Shown here: positions 44,301 to 56,300 of the stretch, in pieces
Layout: each line of letters starts with the position of its first letter
Numbering within the stretch: the stretch's first letter is position 1
DNA from: Bugulina stolonifera
Lineage: Eukaryota > Bryozoa > Gymnolaemata > Cheilostomatida > Bugulidae
NCBI GenBank assembly: GCA_935421135.1
Contig: OW285192.1
Coordinates: 13,967,501 to 14,031,500, forward strand
Length of the DNA stretch: 64,000 nucleotides
Direction of reading: 5' to 3'
Translations under genes and position numbers: made by a program
The notes under the pieces: generated by a model
The model's database searches: none
Told to the model about the DNA's origin: nothing
What the model saw: only the letters and a program-made list of their open reading frames with translations

Positions 44301-47300
44301 GACTGAGTGGTGGTGGTGAAGGTACTGGGGGATCCATCTGGATCCTGGCCTTTTATAGGTGTGGGGGCTGCCCTGGTTCTCCTTGTGGTGTGCGACGTTA
44401 TGTCTGCAATACCTGGCTTCTCACCATGTAGTAGAACTACGTTGCGGCGGAAGTGCACTTGTCTGACCCCTGTTGTTAGATCTATTTTGATCTCAAGGTT
44501 GTCTGGGTCACCGGATCCGTCTGTGGAATTGGAGAGTAAACACGGGCCTGGCCGTGTCGGCCTATGATAGGTAGTCGTCTGGGCAGCCCATTTGTGATGA
44601 ATTCTTTCTAGTATAACCTCTGGGGGTCGGCCTCGCTTCCACCGGGCCTTCCTCCTGTATGATAGGGGTCTGTCTTCCCTAGTGTAGGGCGTTAGCATCC
44701 GGACGTAGGAGGGTCTACCTTTTGAACCTCTGCCCCAGTCGGGCGGCGGGAATATCGGGTGCTGGAAATAGTCGACAGCACCTTCCTCGAGGCGGTTTGT
44801 GCCTTGTCTACGCTCCTGGATGCGCGGCTTTTTAGCCTGTCGGCCCTGGTCCTCTACTTGCCTCTTTTTCTTCGCTGTTCCTCCCTCGGCTTCTAGCCCC
44901 CCTATCGGGTGGCCAGGGCGTCGGCATTGTACTTCGACGCCATGCGGAGTTGTACTGGGCGGTAATGATCCTTTTCCTCCCTCGGCCCTGGATCCTCTGT
45001 GGGGGTGTCCTTGACGTCGGCATTGATCATCGACGTCGGGCGCAGGTGTACTAAGTGATGAGCTTCCCGTTCCTCCCTCGGCCCTGGATCCTCTGTGGGG
45101 GTGTCCTTGACGTCGGTATTGATCATCAACGTCGGGCGCAGGTGTACTAGGTACTGAATTATCCGTTCCTCCCTCGGCCCTGGATCCTCTGGTGGGGTAT
45201 CCTTGACGTCGGCATGAGTCATCGACGTCGGGCGGAGGCGTACTAGGCTTCATCTCAGGCATCGTCCTCAATGTATAAGGGCTTCCCGTTCTATTGACAC
45301 ACGGCCATTGATCTCGGCTGGTGTATACCTTAGCGGTATGGCAGTTTACAGAGCACTTGTGTTTAGTCAGGTAGGGCATCCCTAGGACGCCATCTTCTGG
45401 TATGGAGCCGATGAGGAACAGTTCTTGGCTAAAGGTGCGACCGACTACCATAGGTAGCCTTACCATTCCCTCGAACCTGAGAGTCGAGCCGTCGGCCATC
45501 TTGCCATATGGCTGACTCACTGGTAGGACCTTTAGGTCGGGTCTCTGCAGCTTCTTCAGGATGCGGGGTGATATTAGGTTGGTCGTACAGCCCGTGTCCA
45601 AGAGTAGGGTTACATCTTGGCTACATAGTCGTCCTTGTATGTACAGGCTAGGTACATGCGGCTTTACATACGTCACTTGAGTCACTGTTTTAGAAGGGGG
45701 GTCGGCCTTGCCGACCGGATACTTGGGACGGTCTTCCGAGATGGAAATGTGAGAGGTGTGAGGAACTTGTAGGGCCCGAGTGCCAGCCTCTACTGTCTCG
45801 GGCCGGAGCCTTTTCCCGACTCGAGTACTGGCGGCTCAGGATATGTGGGGGGAGTGTTCCCATTGGTCCGTTGAGGAGGGGGACCAGGCTTTTTGCTGGT
45901 CTGCCAGGAGGGTCTGTTCCGAGGTCCTGGCGCTCTGGGGGCGTCTAGTAGTCCTCGAAGTCGTCTGACTTCTTGGCTGAGTGTCTGGATGGCCTCTTTC
46001 AGGTCGTTGATCCAGGTCAGGTCGGAGTCCACTGTATTTATTTGGGGTGTCTCCGGCTCGGGTTCTGTGACTGCCCTGATTTGGTGTGCTTTACTTCCAC
46101 GGGAAGGTCCCTTGACGAGCAGGAAGTCGTTTCCGGCTCGGACGGCCGAGTCCACATCTCTGGGGTTTATTGCCAAGAGGTGTCTCTGTAGGTGTCCGTC
46201 CTCAAGAGAGTTACTGAAGTTTTCCACAGCCAATACCCGGCGGTGCGCTTCGGGTAGTTCCTGGAAAGCCACATGTACAAGTTTCTTGACTAAGGTGGCA
46301 TGTTCTTGTAATGACATGCCGGGATCTTTCCGCAGCTGTATGAGCTGGAGTCTAGCTTCTTTATCAGTTAACCCGTATCGGGCGCGTAGAGCTTCGAAGA
46401 TCCCTTCTGAGGTGCCGGGTCGGCCACATTCTTGTGCCGGTCCCTTGAGGGCCTCTCTTAGGTGAAGGTACATGGCTGCCGGGCTCCAGTCGTTTGCCTC
46501 GGCTATGGTCAGGAACTGTTCTATAAAGAACTCGACGTCTCCTTGTCCGTCGAACTGTGGTGTCTTGAAAGAGGGTTGAGGCGGCTGAGGTCGAGCTACT
46601 TCTATGTACTGTCCGATTACCTCTACTAGCCTGTCTATATCGCTAGCCATTGCTGAGTATAGATGGAGCCTCTTTGGTGAAGGGGACGTGTCGTCCTCGG
46701 TTTGATGTCTGTAGGGTGTCGGGTACTTAGTTTAACTACTGTGGTTTGTCAGGCCGGGTCGGCCTGATGGTCGTACTGAGTACCGTCAATCTGTTCTGGA
46801 TCCGAGGTCGGTCTTTGATTGAAGATCCGGCGTAGGTCGGGCTACATCCAGCGGAACCACGAGAATTATGGGTGCACTTTAGCGTTTGTCACCTTCTCGT
46901 ATCCAAGGTTCCCGGGTCCGAGTCCTAAATCGCCGTAGAAGTATTGAAGAATGAGGTCGGTCGGTCACCCGAGGCCGAGGTCACCTTCCTTCTCTTCGTA
47001 TCGTAAGAGTACGACCTTAGAATCCCACCGCTGCCACCAATGTAATGGTTTCTGTGATTTGGTGCGGTCGTCCTTGGACGACTATCGACCCAGAAATGAA
47101 GTGCCTATGAGTGGTAATAGGACTTCGCATTACATGAAAGATCGAGCGGTCTCAGTAGCCCAAATACTACCAAAGACGACCCATCTGATCTCAAGTCCGA
47201 CCTTCAGACTATACAGTGAAAGAGAGTAATTCAACCTAGTAGGCGGTTCGCAAAGCGAATGACCTAGTAAAAGGAAGAGAAAGTCCCTGTATCAAGTATA

Positions 47301-50300
47301 GATGTGTCTTTATTGAAAGCCAAGTGTAGACTGAGACAATGAACAGTAAAACAGTGCCCTTTATATAGTATAAGGACTTCCGGCCGACATGACGTCGGGA
47401 AAAGACGACGTGTGGTCGTCCGGAAGTTGCGCAACAAGATGGCCGCCGGAAGCCCGACGGCCGACCCAAAATAGGTCGGGTTCTACAAAAGTTGCTTATA
47501 ATGGTCCAATTCATGTACAAAATGAATATCAATGGATTCTGAGAGGTCGGGCCTCTGTACATGGGTATAAAAGGCATAAAAAAGGACTTAGTAACATTCA
47601 TGTGAATATGTACAACAACATATAGTAAGATACATGAATAAGGAATGAGCATAAACACATGGAGACATGTATATAGACGGTAATTAAGTACTTTGAACAT
47701 GCAATGCAGTTAAAGGTAAGTATACGAGCACTAATTGTGAGAATGTTAGTGTCAGGTGAGTAGCGCTGTAACAACTACTAGGCACTTAGGGTGCGGTGGA
47801 GCTTCGTCCGGGAGTTGGGGTCGTATACAAATGTCCTGTACCATCACAATATTATGTGATACAGCATAGAGTTACTGGACCCATCCCACAGAACCACTAA
47901 ATAGACTGATGGTAGACCTTCGTTGTATTGTAAAAGCATTGTTAATCAAAACCATAGCTGGAAGTTTTGACAGGGTATGTGAGGGAGGTTGAATCAGACA
48001 GGAGCCCTTCTAATACAGGTTGAATTATTAGATGAGAGACAGTGATTCTGGCAATTCTCTGCTGGAAACACTAGGGAAAAGTTTATGACAAAAGCAACCT
48101 TCTTAGTTCAAGTTCTTATCACAAACCATAACTACAAAAGTTGGGTGGGCGCAATAGATCCACTATAATAATATATAAAACATAGGTTATAGCAATGGAA
48201 ATACGGTCTCTATTAGTGGTCAAATATATTACAGTCGTAAAGCTTTGAAACAAATTTTATGATCTGTTTTTAATACATTAACATACCTAGTCTATGTTCT
48301 GTAAAAAAAACATTTGGTCATAAAAGCTGGAAAAGTATTAAAATCCCTTCCCAAAAATTTTTCATCTTATGTAAAATTATAATGGTTGCTAATGTAAGCA
48401 ATGAGAAAACAACCTTCATCCGGTTTCTCTTTGCGCGCGAGCGATCGTGTGATAAGTAAGCATTCTAGGGGAGGTAATTCTATGTTATGACCATAGAGCT
48501 AGGAATACCCATAGAGGTAACACCCCATAGAGCAGGAACTTGAAAATTTTCCGCTATTAAACGCCTATTGGCCACTTGATGCCAGTTTTCCCCACGGGCG
48601 GCCATGATGCGATGGGGATTTCGTCCGTTTGTTTACATTAGTTACCATTACAATTATATATAAAACATAAAATTTTTCAACGCTGTTAGTTACAGATACT
48701 ATTTGTGTAAAATGTTTTGAATTTATATCTAACCTGTTTAATAATATCTCTGCTTTTTCACAATAATAGTGATTTTGAAAATCTCTTTGTAAAATAGGAC
48801 TTTAAAGAAAATTAGAATGGATGTTTACTCGACCAAATAATACTAGTAACCGACTAGCACGGCAGCGTATAATCGGTAGAAAGTCTGTGAATGCGTTGAT
48901 TGGTCAACCAAAATAAAACCGCATATTATTGGGTATTAAAATCTCTAATCGCTAACATGATAGGCTTATTGTACAGAATTATCTACCCATAAAGGACTTT
49001 TGATAACACGTGAACAATTCTCTGTTCTTTTCAAAAAATGAGTGTGGAGCTAGTTGTACTAGTGGCATTCCTGGAACAATAATATCAGAGATGCCAGACT
49101 CGAGTTAAAGACTCTCACTCGAGTTAATTCAAGCAACATTTTATGGCTTATTATAAAGACTCGTAACTTGAATACACAGCTGTCAAAAACTTGTAACTTG
49201 AATTGTAATTCAATTATGGCTATGATCAAAGACTCTTAACTCACACATCATTATGTTGAAATATTCAATAACTCGAGTTTTCATTGGGCAGCTGTGAATT
49301 GTAATGAATAGAAATAACCACAGCTATAACCGCCAACCACAACCACAATTATAAGACATTTTACACTAAAACTGTGACATTTTGCTTTGAAATTTGAACT
49401 TCTAGCAACTTTTCCTAACAAAATTTCACCATAAGCTAAACAATAACCCAATAACTCTATAAAAAGACTCGAGTTAAACAAGCAAAGAATTGAATTGAAA
49501 CTTGCTTGTAGTTAACTTGGATAACTTGACAAAAACTTGAGTTTCTGGGGACATGTAAATATTTAACTCGTAACTTGAAAGTTTTGATCTGTCACTGAAA
49601 GAATTGACTTGTAACTTGAAGAGTCACAATTAAGAGTTGGCCATGCAAACTTGAGTTTCCAAAATAAAACTTGCACACATCTCTGAATAATATAATTATA
49701 CAATCTGACAATTTCATATAGTTAACATTGGTGTGATTGCAAGAGTGTACTTTGGGTTTCTTTGGACTAACAGTGTGGTTAGTAGGAAGGAATACAGTAC
49801 GGTTGTTGTGAGCTGGAACTGGAAGGACAATGAAATAAATTCAATTATTATTATTATTTATTCTAATTTATTGTAGAATTATTGTTGTAGAATTAAAAAT
49901 TTACTCAATAATAAAATTAAATAATATAATAATTTTAATTAGCCCAGAAGTTTTAGCAAGTATAATTGTTTAAAATTAATAAGCACATTCATTTGTCCAG
50001 TAATAGTGGAATCTCTCGGTACTGTTATTGATTGATTGAGGCTGAGTTAAATTAACTTTGCTTACTGTCACTGCTGTACTTATAGTTATTAATTATAGTA
50101 ATGGTAATAGGCTACTGCTACGTTGTAAATATAGTAATACTATCAGGTGAAGTTGTGATCGCGACTCACTGGCAATTTATTACAAAGTCACAGATCAAAA
50201 TCACTCACTCATTAGATTAGTGACTACACTATACCTACTAACTATTATTTTATTAATTCAGGTGATTTCCATAGACTATCTATCAAAATGAAAATGTTTA

Positions 50301-53300
50301 TCATTGAATTGATTATATTTATATAATTATTTTATAATATTAATATTTGTGATTGTAAATTAATTTTTTGTAATAATAATTATAATAGCCTATAAATATA
50401 GTAGACCTATTATGATTATAATTATTGTAATTGTGTTATAGGCCTATCGTCATTACTTTGAATGTTAGTATAGGCTAACTTTATATTGCTAGAAAATTTA
50501 TTCAAGAAATCTATAAACTATCAATGACTTTGTTTCACAGATGTGAACTTTCCTTTGTCCATTCCTGTCTAGAGTTTGCTTCCGAGGCTTTGTAGTATCT
50601 AATTGCCTAGCGCAGTTAGTAGCCTAAATACATTATAATCAAAGATCTACACCAGCTTAGCATAATCTTAGAATGGTTTCAAGCTAAACTATAACTGAAA
50701 GGAAAGATGATATGGAAGGAAAAATCTAAATTTATTAGGGCTGTTGATTAGTCATTAAACATTATAATGTACATGTAGAACGTTGAATAGTCTTATGCAA
50801 GTTTATAGGCCAACGTCATTTATTTAATTTCTTGGTAACAGTTTGTTTAACCAAAACTTTCCTAGCCTTTCTACCTACAATAGAATAGGTGCAGGTTGAG
50901 TTGTAGCATTGATTTGTTATTTATAGGTTGGAGACTAAAGTGAAATCTGGATACCACGATGCACATCGCCACAACTCTATGTGTGGTGCTCATCCATCAT
51001 ACCCATCCAGTAGGTTATGATTATGAACTCTTTTCTTGGGATTCGTGCACACAAACTGTAACAACTGCTTCCCAATTAGAAATGGGTTTCACGGTTAAAA
51101 TGAAGTGCTTGATTTAATTAAGGCTTGTTGTTTTATATATATGTGTGAGAAGGTACTTGTTAGATTTGTCGTCTATTATAGAGCTGTTATGAATTTAATT
51201 CATAGGTAACATCCAGAGTGATCAACTATATCAACATATATGTCTTATCGAAATCGTACTTTATTTTACTCTGATATAATGTGATGCCAATTTGGCAAGA
51301 ATCATGTAACTACTAATAGCTGTACTATTATGGTAGGACAGTAGGCATTGAACATGTTTCGTTACTGCTTTATTATTTGGATCTAATACCTCTTATATGT
51401 CTGTAAACTATTTATCTGTGGTAAGCATGAAGCATTTATTTATCTGGTATCAATTTCCTAATATAGGTCTACTAGACAGAATATTGATCTGTGCTGATGC
51501 TGTGAATTTTGAAGAGCTGGCTGACCTTATTCCTAAGAATGGCAAGGAGTGGCTTCTGAATATTGAAAAAGAGTTCTTATGCTATTTTTATTCAGTAAAT
51601 ATTTAAAATAGATTTGATCAAAATATTGGCATTTAGACTCCATGTTATGAATTGGTTTTGTTTGTCTACATAAATGTTTTTATTTGTAATATGCAACTTC
51701 TGCAAATCTGTTCTACATATAGAAATACACCTATTAATACTTATACTCTATCAATCATGTGATACCAGGGTAAACCGTAGGACAATTAACAACTACAGTA
51801 GCTCTAGTTGTATTGTAATTTGAGGTAAAAGTAAAGTAATCTTGCCTACTGAAAGCCAAAGTAACTAGAACTAGGAGCTGTGTAATAATACTTTTGTGAT
51901 GTACTAATATACAATATTTGCAATTACCATGCAGTTACTATCAAAGTTACAAAATATAATAAATACAATAATTATGTTGGTCTAAAACAATTAGAAAATA
52001 TGTGTGCAACAGAAAATTTCAGATTATTGATAGCAAAGAAGAAAATTTTGGCTACTAACTAAATGACTAACTAATCATAGCGGCGCATAGGTAACTAATG
52101 TAAACAAACGGTAACTACCCCAACACATCATGGCCGCCAGGGATGAAAAGTGGCATCACAAAATTTACCGGAGTTTCTGCTCTAGGGGAGATAACTCTAT
52201 GGGAATATCTAGCTCTATGGGTATTATTTGCTGCGTAACAATAACCAGTAATCTTGGAATAATCACTACATTGCAAGTGGTACACAAAAGAGCCCATAAA
52301 ACTGTGTACTCTGCTAAGAGACTCTACGGCTATGCCAAGGTTAAAAACTTGCGGTCCCGTGAATGAATGAATAAATATTTTTTATGGATAGTTATTTATA
52401 CCAAGGAAAAATAATAAGCGCAAAAGTAAAAGTAGTGAACAGTTGAATTAGGTGAATCAATTTGTAAGTCACTGCTACCCATGAGGTTGTTCCTTCCCTG
52501 TCACTGACTACGAGCAGATGCATGAAATTTAATTCCAATATTATTTTGGCTTCTTTCAAAAATATTTATGATTTTTTCTTTTAATATAATTAAAAGCGTT
52601 TGCATTCATTTTAGTTATTCATTCCAGTCATTGACACTCCACTGACAGCTACTACTCTACTGCTACATTCACTACTAACAACCACATATGTATTGTAAAG
52701 AGAAAATACTAATTTAAAAATAAAATAATATAACAATTTCAACAATAATTAAATATTTTAATTTTAAGTTTTTATATAATATAATTATACTATTAATATT
52801 ATCTTAGCTTTAATAGGCTACTACACTCTTTTTGCAAAGATAGTTATTTGAAATGCATTTTATTTTAAATAATTAATTTATAATGACAATAGTTGTTGAT
52901 CAGCTATTAAAAGATAAAAATTTTAATTTATAAAATACACTTGCGCCTATGGACTCTTTGTAAAAAGATACAGCCATGCAGTATTGTAGTTATTATAAAA
53001 TTCTATTAGCTAGTAATAGTACTGTAACGCTTTCACTCCTGTTGCAAGTAGTAGTTACTGTATTAAGCAGAAGTAGTAATGAGCGCTTGTTGTAGTGATG
53101 CTAGAACTAGCATGCTGCTATGTCTAATTTTTGCACTTCAGGCAGTGAGATCTAAAAATTTTCCCGTGCATTTGCGGGGGTGCCCGCACCCTGCACCCCC
53201 CTCCCACCCAACTTTCTGCCTCCCCACTCAATATTTCTAACCTACGCCCCTGTGTTATATGTGTAGACTGTACCCATACATGTTCATGCTTCACACTTAT

Positions 53301-56300
53301 CTTGTATTAACTCACTCAGACACGTAAAATCCATGATTTCTTGAAAATAGGCTGGTGTTGAAATTTTTCCTATATCCGCCCCTGCACAGCATGCACAGAT
53401 ACCCACTGAAAAGCTGTGGACAATGTATCGGGACGGTATTAGGGTACTACGGGGTATTAGGGTGACTACGCAGTACTGTTAGTAATTTATTTACTAGTGA
53501 GAGTAATTGAACTGTATTGAAGTAAACTGTAGGCTGGTAATCACATTATGGGGATTGAATACCCGTCCGTCCCGATAGGTACAAGTAGAATACAAGCAAC
53601 CAAGCGGGTGACTAATCAGATCACAACACATTAAATCTAGAGATGCCCTGAGCAGATGTGTGATATTAAAAGATTTAGTGATTAGTGAGGAAAACTCTAG
53701 ATAGAGCAGTGCTCAGTCACGCGTAGATAGCTTTACCTAAGCTAAGAAAGCTTTCAGAACTAATCTCATAGCCTAAAAGCACCTTGGGGCACTTGCTCTA
53801 TCTGATTGTAACATTGTTCATAAATGCTAACACACCGACTGCCCACTAACACCAAGCGCTATCTCATGGTTACAGATAGACTCCCACACTCTCCTGTTTG
53901 GTCCTCAAGCTAGTACTCAGACAAAATGCATGTACTTGCCCGAAAACATCTGCATATATAGTAATTATTATATTTATATTCCTACAAAAGATTTAATGAA
54001 CATTGCCAAATCTGCAAATTGTAACTATTTTGAAAAAAACAAACTATTTTCTAAGGCAGACAGAAACAACTTCTACAATATGTCTACTACTTGTACTAGC
54101 ATTAGACTACCTTTGCCATAATTATGCAACAGTTGAGCACCAATAGACATGTCTTTATTTGAATTGGGGCTTTGATTTGTCTAGAACCCAACAGTTCTAT
54201 ATGAGCCTGTTGCTCATTTTCTACATGTATTTTTCAGGATAATTCATGACATCACAGATGTCACGACTCTACCTAAATCTAATTTGGGTGATCCTCTGGA
54301 AGAAGAGGTTGTCTACTGTGATCTGTGTGAGGAGACTCCAACTAGAGCTGTTACCTTCTGTGTGGAGAGCCAGAAGAAACTCTGTCAACAAGATATGCAG
54401 GTAAATACCATCTAAGATTACCTCAGGCTTGTGTGATAATACAGAACTACAAATACAAGTACATTACATTATGTTTGGTTATACATGCAGGGGGGTAACT
54501 TTCCTGAAAAAGTTGAGGCTGCCAAAATTGGACTGGCTAACAGTAGCGGTGTGGGGAGGGTGTGAGCGGGATGGGGGAAGAAGGGGGGTGGGGCACCTCT
54601 CACAAGAAAGTTTTTGAAAATTCACACAAAAACAGCCGTTTTGACGCGTATTTGAGCTATACGTGATGGTACAAAAGTACAAAATGTTGCATAGTAATCT
54701 GCAAATAGTAAACTTCAAATTAGTATACTGCAAAATAGTGCTTCTTTGTTTGGCTTGGCCATGACGTACCATTGTAGTCCTTTACATCACTACATGACTT
54801 GGGCCTAAAAATGTACACACATTAATAAGAGGGGAAATAGTGCAAATTTAGTTGATGGATAGAGATGGAGAGTGGTATTCTAGGGTTCCCAAACCCTGAA
54901 GAACAGTGTTCAAAGTGGAACAAATGAGGTGGGTGGGCACACTGTGCATGCAATCTTATGGCATTTCCTATTGTTGAATACAGAATTACACATGCAGTGA
55001 TCCTATCTTACAGATGAGATTAGTATTGTCATTGTATAGCTAACAAATTGAGTGAATTACTAAAATGAAAAAAATTGTCCCTCAGTGGGATTCGAACTCG
55101 TGTCTCTATGCATGAACACCAAGCACTCTACCAATTACGCTATCAAATCAGCAGTGGCTTCACGCGAAAATTAGCCATCAATATAATGACACACATAGTA
55201 GCATCATTTTCATTAGAGTGTGTTTATATCATGTGGGGCACGGTAACTATGCCTTCCGATATTAGCTTAATTTTTTCTTCTTTTAACAAAAAGTTCAGGC
55301 GGCTAGGGCCGCCTGAGCCGCCTAGATAGTTACGGCCATGACATGTACTTGTAAATAATGTACACTACTGACACTGATATGATATGCCAGTGGTACATGA
55401 TATATGAAGCAGCTTTGCAGTGGCCATACTTGCCAAGTGTCCCGAGTTTTTCGGGACACCCCCGGGATTTGAAAATTGTCCCTACACTGTCCCAATGTCC
55501 TGATTTATACCCCGGGAATTAGGAAATTGCTGCTCTAAAAAAATTTATTTATTATTTCCTTTGGATTTCCCAAAACATTGACTGAAAAAGGGTTGAGCGT
55601 CGCAAATCCTGGGGAATTTTTCTAAATATAATATGCTACACACCGTTTATTTTTTAAGTAGTTCGATGTCTACTGACTGTCGTGTCTATGCCAATTGCCA
55701 CTAGTGATAGCCCAAACTCTGATTAATTCTTGAGCGATATATTGGTAGTGTACTAAAGCCTCCCCAACAGTGGAGAGCTATTTTATATAAACGCTCTAAT
55801 GTCAATGACAACCACCGCGCAAATGAAAATTCACTCATTGATATTATAATTATTATTATTTGCTTGTACAAATAATGTTTCCATTATTTGTCTATTGGAT
55901 GTTAATTTAGCCAAACAATTCTCACAGTAAAGACAAGCAAAAGACTCGGCAATTTTTAAATTTAAAGTCAATGAGTCAAATTTATTTATTTTGTTTCTAA
56001 AAGCGAATTAGGTTTTTAATATCAATATTATAATTATGCCTTCTGCACCCTCTAGTATTACTGATGGTGGTACCAATGACATAGCCAGGCACACGCTGAC
56101 CCAGAAGCATATCAAAGATGTTGTCTAAAACCTGTCACGTCATCTAAAAGCATAGAAGATTTGTTTATTCTCAATGATTCTGAAGTTCAAAAGACAGGCT
56201 TACATTTAGTTTTACATTATCATTATGATTATAATTTTTAATAAATATAATAATCATAATTATAAACTTAACTTATGAAAATACTGAATTATTATTATTA

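Larger units (their letters stand above)
42181..47848 (-). mobile_element. LTR retroelement 2 (Gag-protease-zinc finger, no RT), structurally complete
   Basis: LTRs at 42181-42987 (3' LTR) and 47041-47848 (5' LTR) are nearly identical, with TG/CA ends. The primer-binding site abuts the 5' LTR, and a polypurine tract (GGATCGGGGGGCTA on the minus strand) abuts the 3' LTR. Two long ORFs, Gag and protease/zinc finger, fill the interior. The second ends inside the first bases of the 3' LTR, so there is no room for RT, RNase H or integrase. Flanking 4-mers are GTAT and ATAT, an imperfect 4-bp duplication. It lies antisense in intron 1 of the TRIM-RBR gene. It is probably mobilised by a full Gypsy-type partner. 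Confidence 0.9.

Noticed and set aside
55078..55152. tRNA gene on the minus strand
   Set aside because: Good A and B boxes, but no proper acceptor stem pairing, and it sits inside a repeat shared with 41718-42090. Treated as tRNA-derived SINE.
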